In this document: positions 11,010-24,575 of the stretch, in pieces
Layout of the letters: each line of letters begins with the position of its first letter
Numbering within the stretch: the first letter of the stretch is position 1
Program-made: the position numbers and the translations under genes
The notes under the pieces: model-generated
The model's input: the letters and a program-made list of their open reading frames with translations, nothing else
Database searches by the model: none
What the model was told of the DNA's origin: nothing
Source: Albula goreensis
Lineage: Eukaryota > Chordata > Actinopteri > Albuliformes > Albulidae
Length of the DNA: 64,000 nucleotides
NCBI GenBank assembly: GCA_022829145.1
Contig: CM040763.1
Coordinates: 10,401,141-10,465,140, forward strand
Direction: 5' to 3'

Positions 11010-12852
11010 AGACGTAATATCAGACTACAAAAAAAGGAATTATTCATGTAATGAAAAAAAACCTCTCACCCCAGAGTTTTGCACTTGAATTTCTGTTTTG
11101 AAAACTGCATTCTGGGAAAGCTCCCATCCATACACACATCAGCCATTGACATCTGTGCAAGGTGTTTCCTAGTTGCATAAAGAGTGTGAAAATTGGGGAT
11201 GCATTACACATAATATTTTTCATCTGAAACTCTGCTCTTGACTTTTAGTTTTCATTCAGATCTACCTATTAAAATCTACTCCGGCTCTATGACAGACGCG
11301 CATCACGGGACGATTATGTGCTGGGTGGTCATTCCTCTGCAAAGATCCACAGAAACAGAGATAATGAAACTGAAAGGGACACAGAACTGGGTCTCAAGAT
11401 CTAACATGTCAGCTTTCACATCCAGATGCCCTGCACTGTATGGTGCATTAATGAATTCTCAACCTGGATTTTCTAGCCCTGTCTGTGCCTTTATAAGTGT
11501 GTGTGCCTATATAATTGTACCTAAAGAACCTGCAGCAGAGGCTCCATCTGATAGATAAATGAGCCCCACAGGAGTTTGTTAGAAGGGTTTCAGACAGTGG
11601 CATATACTGGTCAGAATCTTCCTGCATGACCTCTGAGAGGAGCTGGCTTATGCCCACAATGCAAAATTAGCAAAGCGCCTGACCTCACAGGGTATCTGCT
11701 TCAGATTAGGCCATGTGAAAACAAATGTTACCCCAGATGTGGCTAATTTGTGAATACGGTGCTGTATGGAGTCAAAGGTTCGATTCCGCTTTGAAGGCAT
11801 CTTCAAAGATGTTTACAGTGCTTTATTTCATTTTTTTTTCCCCACATAACAATTTCCTTTTTTCCCTCTTTTTTTTGTTGTTGAAGCAGCAAGGAATGTA
11901 ATTAAAGAGTGAAAAATAAACCCAAGTCTTTTCCAGCTCTTCCAAAGTCCGCAGTTATTCATAGTGCACAGCAACACATTGATTTCCTTTAGAGAACATC
12001 CCTGAAACAGGACCAAAACAAACCTAACCTCTGCCATCTTTACTGTTTCTTTTAATGATCCTGGAAGCTTGAGAGCTGGTCTCTGAGGTTGAGCCTCACA
12101 AGCTAAGCGCATGAGTAGCACACTCTTTACCCACTTGTCCTCTTTGAGACTCGGGTACATGCCTCCAGTGCACTGTATTTCACATACTAATTACTGATAT
12201 GCAGTGGAGGTGATCTCTGTATGAAAGAATTACAAAATTACATGATCCCCTGTATGGGAGTCCACATACTAACCTGTACTGTGTTAAAATGGACCCTCTA
12301 GGCTGGTCGATACCCTCAGGAAATAAAGCTAGACCACACAACCTAATGATCCCGCTTTCGAAAGGCTGACAGTGTGGATTCAGTCTCTATACCTCACCAC
12401 ATACAGTCCCATATCTGCAGATCCTGCTGCTCCATGTCTGCACAAATGGACCCAAAGGGAAGAATATGACAGAAAAAGACAAAAAAAAAAAAAAACATCC
12501 AGACTGGGTATTACTGTAAACACTCTGCCACAATAAGAGGCGCAGATGACCAACTTTGAGCAAAGAAGAAAGAAGAACAAACATATTACAAATAACCACA
12601 TATATATAACCATAATAACCATAGCACCCTTTGTATAATCTAAGAGATTACATTATGTGGCAGATGACGCCATCCAGAGAACCAATGTAGCAGTGGTATT
12701 GGTATCTATTGGTAATCTATTGTTTTATGTCCTACAAACCTGGACACATATGAAGAAACACCCATGATATGATAGTAAGAAATACAAATCCTTTTTTTTT
12801 CAACAGAAATGACTTTTTAATGGGCTGCAGTCTTTCAAAATCCACTAAAAAC

Positions 12853-13040
12853 TGTGGCTGCGATTCAATCAACACCTGTGCTTAACTTTGGCTCACAATT
12901 AAATGTGAGTGGTCATTTTTATCCTCACTGACACAGTTTGGCAAGTTCGGTAATCATGAAAATCAACACTGTCAAACTGTTTCTGTAGAGAATAAGCACA
13001 ATACTCTTATCTAATCGCCAGTAAAAGTTAAAGACAGATG
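12853..13040 (+). repeat. Dispersed repeat family, copy A
   Basis: It starts gattcaatcaacacctgtgc and contains the core cctcactgacacagtttggc aagtt (12923-12947). The core recurs at 14306, 20832 and 43682 with a few changes each. The family appears to begin with a gattcaatcaa motif and shows no open reading frame, which fits an old non-autonomous DNA element. Confidence 0.55.
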
Positions 13041-13649
13041 CTGCACAGAAACTGAGAAAACTGTGATACGTAACTGGTATATGATACATGTTTAATAAAA
13101 TAACTTGTTACTTATGACAGAATATTTTTCATAAGAACTTTCCTACCCCCCACTGCCCAGAAAAGCACAATCACGTCTTTGAAGAGCCAAACTCTCCCTG
13201 ACACACTGCATCTGTGCCAGGTTTGAAATTAACTGTGGGTTTGATGTTCTTTATTGAACCTTTGGCTTTTGACAGATCAGATAGAAAGGGAAATTCAATC
13301 AATTTTCCTTTGAATGAAAAAGCAATGCTAACTAATGAGAGGCTTAACATGATTTTTCTTCCACATTTTTAATTTGTAAATGTAGTTTCCATACCTCTCC
13401 CTGGTTTGTTTTGTTAGTTTTGCCATCTCACTGGTACTGATTCAAGGCTTGTGTAAAATCCAGGCCCATCTGACCGCTCAAGGCCAGCACACCCATGTCA
13501 GTTCTATTAAAGCAAAATCATTAAGCACACTTTTGCATTGGCCAAGGAGTGAAGTGACTCCACAGTGAATGGAAATGACCTTACAGACCCTTATGACAAA
13601 ATGACATAAAACAGGAAGTTATGTTTACATTCACACTTGAGCCATCTTC

Positions 13650-14156
13650 TCAGGGTCTTCTAAACCCCAGCATTCTGTTGTATGTTTGAGATTCTGCCTC
13701 AGGCGAGGCTGAATCTTTATGTTCAATGATGTGCGCTCTGAACACCTGCCAACTACCAGGAAAAAAAATGCACCATCCCAATTTAGTAGTCCCAACACTT
13801 ATTTTATTCCTCTTACCTGGACAGATCATACATGGATATGTCTCGTTAATAATTTTAAAAATTCTTTTAGTCCTTGCATTATGTTTAGAACAACAGTACA
13901 TTGACACACTGTAATATTGGTACATTGATACCGATATACTGCAATAGCAAAGTTTATTTCCTCCCCACAGCTTGTTGAAAAGCAAGACAACTGCAGAAAG
14001 TGAAGCACACATACTTGGTTCAGTTTGTGTGTGACATCCTTCATTCAAAATGAATACGACATCCCTCATGAAATCAATATTCATCTCTAAGTGCTGCCTC
14101 AGGCCAGACCTGTTACATTCGGGTGCCAAGGCATCCATCACTTTCCACATATGCAT
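13650..14156 (-). other. Longest uninterrupted open frame in the window (168 codons), unlikely to be a gene
   Basis: An ATG-initiated minus-strand frame of 168 codons begins MHMWKVMDALAPECNRSG and ends YNRMLGFRRP. It has no recognisable domain, contains a low-complexity VSMYQYYSVSMYCC stretch and is Cys/Met-rich. A consensus donor (CCAG|gtaaga) falls inside it at 13817/13816, so the part from 14156 to 13817 could in principle be an exon. In a 64-kb intronic window a frame this long can occur by chance. It is listed because it is the longest. Confidence 0.12.
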
Positions 14157-14259
14157 TTGAGAGGCCCTCTCCTACTCTTTACTACTTTCTATCAAAATAT
14201 TAGAAAAGCAAAAAAAATGCAAAAACATTGCTTATGATACAACCTTCTATTTCAATTCA

Positions 14260-14400
14260 TGACACTTAGGCTATGACGTACAAATAAATGAATGCAGTGA
14301 TCTTTCTTCACAAACACAGTTTGACAAGTTAATTTAGGTGATTGCTGAACCTGCCAAACTACGTCTGTGGAGGAAAAACTAAACTCAATATTTTGTTTCA
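14260..14400 (+). repeat. Dispersed repeat family, copy B
   Basis: It contains cttcacaaacacagtttgac aagtt (14306-14330) followed by aatttaggtgattgctgaac ctgccaaact. Copy C at 20.8 kb shares both blocks (ggcaagttaattatagtgat tgctgaacttgc), making these two the closest pair in the window. Confidence 0.55.
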
Positions 14401-15034
14401 TTGTGAGTCAAAGACGAGAACAGACGTTGAGTGACTACACATCTTAAACTATACAAATCAATCAATATCTTGCCAATGATCAATCATCAATGTAATGAGC
14501 AGCTGTCGTCTGGAACATTACGTGAGCACATGGTATGCATCGCCTGTAGAACCACAGGACGTATATGAACGTTATGAGGTAAGGAGATGATGTGAGTAGC
14601 CTTCCTTCCTGCAACACTGCAACTTAAACAGGACACGTGCAGAGTGTCACATGAAGCCATGCACTCCGCCAGGAATGCTGGGCAGTGCTGGCAGGGCAGA
14701 CAGCTGGGAGGCGACAAGGGACATCGGAGCACAGAGGACAGCCACCGTCAGACAGGGAGAGGAGAGGGGAGCGAACAGACACCACTCCAGCAGCAATCGT
14801 GCAGAGGGTACGCAGGCTCGGCCCTGACCAGCTGCCCTCTCTAACCCCCACTTCCCCATTATCACTGCAGCACAAAGGCTCTGTGACTGCTGCCCTGGAG
14901 AGCGCAACTCGCACTACAGCTCAGCCAACCACAGACACTTTTATGAGAGGTGTACCGGTTAACAGTGTCAATGAGCAGACTGTAAGATTTAAAAACAAAA
15001 CATACATTTACAACATGATGATTTAATTAAAATA

Positions 15035-15165
15035 ATGGGGGGCTAGATTCAATCAAACACAATCTCCAAGGGTGTTTGCTTTGTAGTTTAAAGTGCAAAG
15101 GAAAGAAAAACATACCAAGGGACATGTTTGCTTGAATCTGGTTTGATTTAATCCCAAAAGAAGGG
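15035..15165. repeat. Possible short member of the gattcaatcaa repeat family
   Basis: One end reads ggggggctagattcaatcaa acac and the other reads tgcttgaatctggtttgatt taat. The outer sequences are approximate inverted copies of each other (gattcaatcaaac / gtttgattgaatc-like), as in a small non-autonomous DNA element. It lacks the cttcacaaacacagttt core, so membership is uncertain. Confidence 0.35.
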
Positions 15166-15169
15166 TCAC

Positions 15170-18100
15170 ATTTTACCTTCAAAAGGGGTATTCAGTACAG
15201 TATGTACATCTTTGCAACAAAGCGAGGACACTCTGAAAGCAAGAATACATGTGTACGTGTTTTAAACCTGCACACACACATTGTTGGAAAACCCAATGGA
15301 GAGCACAAATAATTCCTGTCTTGTGTAAATACTGCTGCTTGACAGGAAGATGTACAAGAACAAGCCACTTGGTTTGTCCTGGTGTCCATGAGATTTTTAC
15401 TGATGGCTTATTACAGAGAAGAGTGAGAGTTTAACTGCAACACAACGATGTCATTCCTAAGTCTAAATGCTCAGCAATTAAACAATGTGTGTTACCGCAC
15501 CATCACAAAACTAGAAAAACTACAGTTGTCATCATTACAAGATAGTGATATTGCTCAATTGGACAAGGATTGACATTAAAAAAATGAAAGAAAATACTAC
15601 CATTCCAATCACCCCAGCAGCATGGACAGATGTTTTTTAATGATGATGTTTTTTATACTTTATATAAAAAATTTAATGATGTTTTTAGGTTTATATAAAA
15701 ATCAATAAGTTACATAAAGATTTAAAATATATATGTGCAAGATATAGTCATGTGGTAGCAGTAAGAATGATGTTATCAAGGCCAGCAAAGAGTCTTTTCA
15801 CATGTCTGAATGGACTTGGATTGGATAAAAACAGAAGCAAGAGTTATAGGACTGGCCTATACAGGAAAAAAAGACACATTTTCAAGAGGGCTTTAAATAA
15901 ACAGAAAAATGTGCATCACATGTCCAGTGAATGCCAACATTTTCCTGCACAGGATCAGAGCTGTCAATCAAACGTCCATCCATTGGCAGTGATATAAAGA
16001 TGTATTCGGTACTGTCACTGTAGTGAAAACATTCAAGGGCAAGGATAGATAAAACTTGCAAAGATAAGTTAAATTCTGTGAAAGAGGAGGCAAAATGCTA
16101 TCAAATGCAATAGGTCAAACTTGATAAGTTCAGCAGGTAAACTTCTCAAATGTGTTCAGGTCTTAATGATATGAAAAAATAAATATAGATTTAAAATTAT
16201 GTCTATGTAAAAAACAGATATAGAGCTGCTTTAAGATGCTCACAGCATCTATATTTTCAGGGTCAGTAGACTCCCAGAATCCCCTTGGCTTATATTGAAG
16301 CGCTTTTTTACTTAAGAACATCATCTGCTTTTGCCTTTGGATTCTACAGAGGAGACCCGTTTTCCCAGAATGAGAAACTGTGCTGCTTTTGAAGTGACTT
16401 CTCCGCACTCCCGTCAATACCTTCACAAAAGGATTTCTATCTGACTGCGGTCATATCAAGCTGTCCCCATCTTAGACAGCAGAATAAAACAGAAATCCAC
16501 TGGGCTAATAAATAGATAATTTTATATTTACATCTATGTTCTTTTGAATTGAATTTTTCAACTAAGCGGATTAGCATTCAGCACAAGCCTGCTCCACAGA
16601 GAATCTGTAGATCAGAGAGAAAACAGGACTGTCAGTAGCAGTGCCTCCCCACCTGCTAATCTTGTGTGGCACAACAGCCGATATATAAAATAACTCATGG
16701 AGGGAAAACAGAACCTCACACACCTGTCAACACACATGTAGCAAGCGCACATCAGCTCCAGCGCCCCAGTGTGGTTCTTCATGGTGTACGGCATGATCGT
16801 ACCTCTTATTCATTAGCACGTTTTCCCATTCGAAATCCAATCTTACAAATCAAGGCTTAGGAGTGATCAATTAGATTCTTGGACATTTTAAGCATACTGT
16901 CTTTTGTAGTTTCCAGGGGTGTTTTTGGCACCAGCTGAAGGTGAGGTATGCTAGTGTTTGAGTGACTATTTTATATATTTGTTTAGAGAAATCCAGTGTC
17001 TGTCTGACACAGACCTACCCCTGTAGAGGGGCTAGGGACATGCTGTTTCTTTATCTTAAGATGCACGGACCATGCTTACCATTCCTGTGTTTGAGTCTTA
17101 TTTGGAATGCATGCATAATCAGCATCCATTGGGTTCAAAGAAAACACATGACACACACATGGTGTTAAGGATAATATGGCTCTATTGGACTGGAATTCAT
17201 TGTATAGAAAAGCAGAATGTATTCGCCATTGACCTTCAGAGCATAAATCTCTGTAGTCACTGAAATGTCTATATTGCATGTATGGCATGAGGAATCTGAA
17301 GAGTCTGCATGCTGTCATATTTGACTGAGTGAGATATGACCCACATGTGTTCCAAAAGAACAAAACAGCCATTCTTTCCCTGCTGTCATATTTTGGACCT
17401 CAATATATGTCTCAAAATTTGTCTCATTTTAGAGAACATGATGTAAGAACGTTACGAAAAGAATACAGCTCTGTCCACCCAGTTGTCTAAATGCAAAACA
17501 AGCAAACAAAATACTCCACCCCAAACTCCAGGGCATTATAAACATGTCATTAACACTACATAAATGCAACGTACAGTCACTGACATGACGTTTTATATTA
17601 AAAAGATCACTGATGTCATGAAGTTGTTACTTCTTTAATAATGACGCTTTAAATCAATTAATGAAACTGCTCTTTAAAAATAATCTTTATGTTCAATGTA
17701 TCAGCAAATGTATCCCAATAGGTCCTCCATGACTTAATAAAGCCAATGGACATTCTAAATAATTCAATATATAACTGACTTGAGATTGAATAAAGACTGT
17801 GCTGGATAACGATGACTCTATGGCTAACTGCTGCTCACACACTACCACTGATTGAGCAAGCTTAAATTTTCATCATGGCAATATATTTTTATCATTTCAC
17901 TTTTTTTTTCAATTACACTGTATATTTTAAATCATTGTTAAGAATCATGCATAAGAGTCCCATTTCAAAACCAATGAACGGTATGTTTCCATTATTCTGA
18001 CCATGGTGATTTGAGTCTAACTGTTTTCAGCCTATCAATGAAGTCTGTCACCTGAGGATTGTGTACTCTGTGTGAGGAATGAACTCTCAGCAGAGATGTG

Positions 18101-20770
18101 GCTATTTTGGAGAACGATATTTAACGATGATATCTTGTTTTTACAACCAATGATTTCCAAATTATTCAATGTAATATGATCTTTTTTTAATTACCATGCC
18201 ATGGGACTGACAAAACCCAATACATTTTATGCTTGCTACCTCCAGGATTATTCTGCTGTCTCAGATAAAACTTAACAATGTCTCGGAGAATAACTTTATT
18301 AACTGTGAAATACTGTGTTTCATAAGCTCACTTGTATTCATATTTCAGTGTACTTCATTCCCTTCGAAAAGAAAATTAAATGAGCAGTAAAAACGCTCTC
18401 TACAAAATAATTATCATACTGTAATTCTTTTTATAATGAGCATGGTCCATTAAAACAAAATAATACAACTATATAATTTGAAAAAAAGAGCAAAAAGCAT
18501 AACCAAGAGTCTAAATCTGAACAGTGAATATAGCAAGAAATGAAAAGCTCAGCTCTTTTCATATTGCATTGCTACAGTAAAGTATTACATAATTTAATTA
18601 TATAAAAACACAACATATAGAGAAATAGTTGCCATTGGTCTGTACATGAGTAAAGACTCCACCTATTGAATTGAGCTTCATTTGTTAAATGTAACAGAAT
18701 TATAGTCAAAACATGGGAAAGTAAATCCCCTTGAGTACACAGTACAGAAGCATTCACATACATCATTCTGGCAGTTCAATATTGCAGTAAAAGAGGAACA
18801 AGAATACATCCATAACCTAATGAGGTCATATCTGATACCTGAGGTAATCAAAGGGCCTTTATATTAATTATATAATTAAAATGAATTATGGATAGCATGA
18901 ATCCAACAGTTTAGATGTCGTCACTATTAAATAAATTGGTACAATACTTAACCCTGTTCAAGACATACTTAACATCCATGGGAATGCACAGAAATGCCAT
19001 TTTCAGTCCTGTAAGTCATCTGTACCACAAATTTCATGAACCTTTTGAAAAATAACTGAACAAAAATAATTTGTGTACAAATGTCTTGATTAATTTACAA
19101 TGTGTTACACTATTTATGTCACAGAAAACATGACTCATTGTTGAGAAATGAAAGGGCATGCTCCATAGACAGCTGGTGCTATGGATTACCTTATTGAGAC
19201 CACACATACGCTGAAATGACCATTAAACCGCAAATTGTCCAGTGGTCATTATGATAATGTACAGTATACAAATTTCCATTGGCAGTAGGTATTGTTTGAA
19301 AGCCTCAAAAATTGAACAGTGGACATTGTGTAATTAGCATGGTCACTTGCAACCTACTCCAGCTGGAGAGCGATTATTCTGATGTGTAATATCCTTACTT
19401 GAAAAATATGTGAGCACAAACACACAACTCGGGCAATTATGGGCTTACATGGAGCCAGCTGAATTGTGTGACTGCTTTTTTCAAAGCTATAATCAGAGAG
19501 TCTAACAGGACGGAATGCTGTTATGATCCTCTTTCCTCATCCCACCACCCTGTCTTGCTGTCAGCTACACCTACAAGATCTGTCATATCCAATTAGTGCC
19601 GCGTGCAATTACCACTCTCTTTTATCATGCTCAGTCTTCGCTACAACGTACTGGTGTGTGCCAGAGCAGCTTTAAAAGGATGAATGGCAAGACCTTTTAA
19701 GACATTTGTCATACATGCACACTGGCTCTCATACATTTCTGAAATCTCAAAAAAATACACTTATGAACAATTAACATAACTATCTTCAACTGTCCCCCAA
19801 GAATTTTTAATGTGATTTCACAATGGGATTTTCATTTTATAGCACTATATGTCTTTTCGTGAATAGGCAAATGTTTTACTTAACATTTATGTGCTGTTCA
19901 TATAGCTTTGACAATTAACACGTAAATATCTGCACATTATCTTTTACATGTGTCGAAACAAATGTGTAGGCCTGTGAAAACGCCTCAGTACTCTGCATTC
20001 TTGTCATAAAGTGATGCATATATCTAAAGAAAAATTAGACACCAGCGGAAAGGCACTCTCTAGAGCCTGAGTCAGCTGTTTTTTATGGACATCATACATC
20101 ATATGGTCCTTTGTGTGGTTTTGACATTAAAATTCTGTCATTTTCTTTGTAAAAATTACTGTACCTCGGGCAGATGTATCATTATGATTCCTGAGACCAT
20201 AATCTTCAGAATGAACTATGCAATGTTGCCGGTTTTGCAGCTTAATATTGATTGCAAAGTAAGCTGCATATCATGAAAAGGTCAAATTGTGAAAAAGATG
20301 ATTATGTGTATATATTTCTTGTGAGAGACTCTCAGGTCTTGTGTTTCCAGCACACTTAATCAATATCCTGTTTAATCAGGGACGTTGCATGTTATTCCAC
20401 TGAAAAAATAAAACTACGATCCTGGATAGCGTGAGCACTGACCTGCACAGGACACAAGAGTTCTGTACAAGAACAGGGAAAAGAAAGCTTCTAAAATCAA
20501 GAGTTCACTGATAAGTACAGTCACTGTGATATTTCATTTTAAGCTTTCAATCAACTATGCTAAATATAGGCTACTGGGAAGCATCTCCTGTTTAGACACT
20601 ATGCTCCAGTGTGTTTCACAGCTCTTATGGTCTGGATAGCTGTGTCCAGCAATCCATAGGATAGTGCATGATATACTGCAAGACCTTCCACAGTAACTTC
20701 TCATTTCAGACCTCTTCATAGCTCTGTGAACAGCATTTAAGCTCCATAAATTCAGCTAAAATGCGACACT
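15170..20770. other. Intronic DNA, no gene seen
   Basis: This is A+T-rich, high-complexity sequence. It holds an imperfect tandem pair (taatgatgatgtttttta / taatgatgtttttaggttta) around 15637-15705. Nothing else rises above background, and the open frames are short and unsupported. Confidence 0.6.
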
Positions 20771-20774
20771 CTTA

Positions 20775-20945
20775 GGCCTGGAGTAAATCAACACTGACAC
20801 TTGCATTTATTTTTGAAGTTAAACTTTATTTCTTCACACTTGTAGTATGGCAAGTTAATTATAGTGATTGCTGAACTTGCTAATCTCTGTTTGTTAAGAC
20901 CAGAAAATCTGTGTATATGTAATTAAGTCAGCGTTGAGGACACAT
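20775..20945 (+). repeat. Dispersed repeat family, copy C
   Basis: It begins ggcctggagtaaatcaacac and contains cttcacacttgtagtatggc aagttaattatagtgattgc. This aligns with copy B over about 60 bp without large gaps. No coding potential is seen. Confidence 0.55.
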
Positions 20946-22139
20946 TTTGAGCTATTGGGTGGCTCCTTATGATACAACAGAATGTCTGCAAACATGGGTT
21001 TGGAATTTTGGATGTACCATGTTCTGAAATTACTGAATAGTTTGAAAGGATGAACACACAGAAATTTACTGTTGAAAACTGGAGAAAGTATGGGTTAAAT
21101 GTAGGAGATCAGGGCAAATACTGAATGAATCCATTCTATAATGTCCACACTGGTTCACCTTTTTGACTCTTTTCTTAAGAGTAGGCAAAACTTATGAGTC
21201 AGAAGTAGATGCTGGGCTGGAGTGGATATCTAATATAGTAGCACTTATCTGTTTTCCCTAAACTGCCATTTTCCACAGATACTTAATATTGCAGAAGATC
21301 CCTTTCTGGAGTTTATCTTAAATTAGATTATTGAGGAAACATGGAAAAGAGAGGGAAAGAACTGTTGCTAATGAGATCAGAAAACACCCCTCAGATCTGT
21401 AGGGGCGCAAGGCTGAAGATGAAACCCTCACCCTTCCTGGAAGGGTAAGCCCAGTGTGAATCTTATCGCTGATGCATTTCAACATGGTGGGCGTCTTTCA
21501 TCTGGCTTTTGATCGATGAAATCAATGACTCAATAACTGATCAGCTGTACAGAAAGCATTACAATCAGTATGCATATTTGCAAAAAACAAAGTGGCTCTG
21601 CAATATTAGGACTTTGTTGCATAGATAGACTAATATGTAATTTTCCTTTTCATACAGAGTATATTGTGAATCAAAAATACTTTCCCACTCCAACAGTTCT
21701 CAAATAAAATCTCCTTTTTGGTTTTTCACAGCAGGAAGATTTTGAACAGAAGCTAGGATCTGACAGCACTCTGGACTCCACAGTGCAAGGTTAGGGTGGT
21801 TCTTTTTTAATTCACTGAGCACAGTAATCGGGTAACGATTACACGGCACCTGAAAATGCCTTGCACTAAGTGTTTGTCAGAGGACAAAAGCTTTTCAGTC
21901 AATTTCAGCCAAGTAACGGGAATTCATGAACGAAGCTATTAATTCTCATAAAAGACCCTGATGACTCCCTTTGTTATATTAGATATGCTGTGAATACTCA
22001 AATCATTTCCAAAAAAAAAAAAAAAATCTTCCCTTCAATGACAGCATCTCAGAGCGCCTGTTGAGAATCTTTAAATAAAAATGCTATGAAAATAGCCCTG
22101 AACTACATAAAATAGGGTGCTTTTCTTATTACTCGCATT

Positions 22140-22445
22140 GTGATTGTGTCCCTTTCAAAAACCACATGTATTGAGTGGCCTATGGAAACCCTGTGCATTG
22201 TTGAGGGGCTGCACGCTCAGCTTTTTGTCTTCCTGAATGACAGTTTTATGACCTCTGGGAGGATTATGGCAGTCTCTCTGGGAATAAATTTTCCTTACTT
22301 CCCGTTCAAAAGTGGTCGTTCACAGTTGGCTGTTCACAGCTATGACTGGCCGAACAGATTAGGCCAGAGAGCCTCAGTAATGATATCCGGAGCACGCCTG
22401 TCCAAGGTTAGACAATTATTGTTATGGATGGCTTTTGCCGCCTGA
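22140..22445 (+). other. 101-codon open frame in a conserved-looking stretch
   Basis: A plus-strand frame begins MIVSLSKTTCIEWPMETL and ends KVRQLLLWMAFAA. No domain is recognised. A donor-like TCCAAG|gttaga lies near 22410. The sequence is more balanced in GC than its neighbours and contains no repeats. A conserved non-coding element with a chance open frame is the simplest reading. Confidence 0.2.
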
Positions 22446-24355
22446 AAGTTGGTGCCTCACTTTGCAATATGAAATGCTATTTGCATTGTATGACATTAAG
22501 ATCCTTATGTCATCAAAAGTGATGAAAGAAAATAATTGCATTATCTGCCCTCATCCATAAAATAAGGTAATCGTAATGTTCATAGAACTGAGTCAGATGA
22601 AAAACAGAAACTGCTAGGTCAAGCTAAAAGAATAATAAGAAAAAAATAACAGAACAGGTGATGGACTTTTTGCTGAAGAAGATGGTTGTTGGGCAGCCAT
22701 TTGTGATGTGGGCAAATTTTTAATTTGATCAATTAAAATGGATCTGGTGTATCTCATGCGCTTTTTTGAAAATGAGAAATAAAGTGTCTGGCTGTATGAC
22801 AAAACTACACATTATCAATCAAACACAACACCCCTGCTCTGTATTCAGTAACATGGAATGCTGCCATTTCCTGACAGCAATTTTAATTCTGCTTTTACAA
22901 AGGAAGCAGAGATAAAATTGCCATAAGTTACAGTATACTTTCAATGTAACCAAAATAATTTGGGTCTTATTAATAATGCAGTCTGCCATTATGAGTGATC
23001 TGTGTTTGTTTGTTAAATATAAATTTTTGTGTTATCTTCTTATTGCAAGTCTAGAGAAGATGACTAAGATTATAAAATGCAATTGGGGCATATGGACTTC
23101 ATTTCCTTAACACACCATGCAGGCACTATTAATGGAAAATACATGTACAGTTATACAATAATCAATAATACTTTTGCTTTGTTGAGCACACTCTTACAAC
23201 TGGTTTCTACAATAAAATGTATACACAATACTTTATATGGTATGTTAGTTAGCCATCTAGACAATGTCCCAGGTTAATGCTGATAACTGGGGCCCAGAGC
23301 ACATGCATATCTATGCTGTCAAGCTCAATTTCAGTAGTTCCTTTCCAGATGCCCCTGCAGGCACTCCATGTCTTGACAATCAGCACAGACATAGGACTAA
23401 CTATAGAATTACAGAGTAGTTATGATGTGCTCATGAGTACTGTCATGCTATGTGCAGAGGACCAGAAACATGGATACACAGGCAAAGCCAAAACACCTTT
23501 CGATAGACTGCAGAGTGAAACAATATCCTACTGCAACACTGGACAGTGACAGATTTACTTTGCATGTCTTGACACTTATCTGCAGATCATAAAACAAACA
23601 ATGGTGCAGGACTGAAAGACATGAAAACACACACAAACAAGACAGTGTGAGACAGACACGGATGAGGAGGAAACAACTGCCAGAAGCATAAGTGTTTAAG
23701 CATATTGAAAGATTCAATAAAATGTGACATGTAAAAAAAGCACATACTGCAGTGATTTTTTTATTGACTACACTGATATGTGTGATGGAAACAGAAAGCA
23801 AATATGAAGCAAGAACAGTTGCAGCTGTTTCAAATTTAAATTAAAAGTACTACACATTTTTGTACTACACCTTTTAACAATGTAACAGAAAAGCTCAGAA
23901 GGATATTACAACCTCGATCAATAGGAAAAGAAAACATGCTTCATGTAACCAGTTTCTAGATTGCTAGAGGCTGCCTGGATCTTTGAACACATCAACATCT
24001 CACAAACATTTTCACACTTCAACGTCAACTGAATGAAAGAAGAGATGGGAAATCAACTGGCAATGATGAAGCTACACCAAATGAAGTAGTGGTGGGTTGC
24101 CAGTGTCTCTCTGAGTTAAACAACCATTTCATTATTTTAAAACTAATTGAAGAACAAAAACCCTTGATTGGTTCAAAGAAGACTCACACTAACAGGTCAT
24201 TGAAGTTTAACCCATTTTCAGGTTCAGGAAACCTCATTTTACCATCACTAATATAGAGCACAGGGCATTTTACTTAATTGCATAGAATTCACAGCTGCAC
24301 GCAGGGTTATATTTCTGTTCCTTTAGGGGTAGCATACAGAACAAAAAGACAAGAT

Positions 24356-24575
24356 GGGGCAGGCTGTAGTCTTGCGGCTACGGTAGATGACTGAGACCCC
24401 TGAGGTTGGTGTCTCATGCCCCAGTCTAGCCACAACAAGAACACCATTGCTGTTGGGCCCCTGAGCAAGGGGGACTGGCCTTTGGTTAGCTTAATCATAT
24501 GTAAGTTGCTTTGGATAAAAGTGTCAGCTAAATGACTGTAATGTAATGTCAGCTAAATGACTGTAAGGTAAGATA
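24356..24575 (+). mobile_element. tRNA-derived SINE with L2-like 3' tail
   Basis: The sequence has the order of a teleost SINE. A tRNA-like head contains ggctacggtagatgactgag and a B-box-like ggttggtgtctcatg. A body segment reads gttgggcccctgagcaaggg, followed by the 3' tail gtaagttgctttggataaaa then gtgtcagctaaatgactgta, which is shared with L2-type LINEs. The 3' end gtcagctaaatgactgtaa is present twice in tandem (24523 and 24548), as expected of slippage at the LINE-recognised tail. A short minus-strand open frame across it is a by-product of the SINE. Confidence 0.85.

Larger units (their letters stand above)
10210..13649. other. Upstream galntl6 intron, first part
   Basis: Apart from the motif cluster and repeat copy A listed separately, this is ordinary intronic DNA with poly-A/T runs (11830-11880, 12480-12496). 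A B-box-like ggttcgattcc at about 11778-11788 stands alone without an A box, so I do not call a tRNA or SINE. Confidence 0.6.

Noticed and set aside
11770-11795. ggttcgattcc, a perfect Pol III B-box word
   Set aside because: No A box at the proper distance and no tRNA cloverleaf or SINE body around it.
16700-16800. Minus-strand start MPYTMKNHTGALELMCACYM followed by a donor-like gacag|gtgtgtg
   Set aside because: It looked like a small first exon, but the donor is weak and there is no supporting 5' context or family match.
24307-24498. 63-codon minus-strand open frame
   Set aside because: It is the reverse strand of the SINE.
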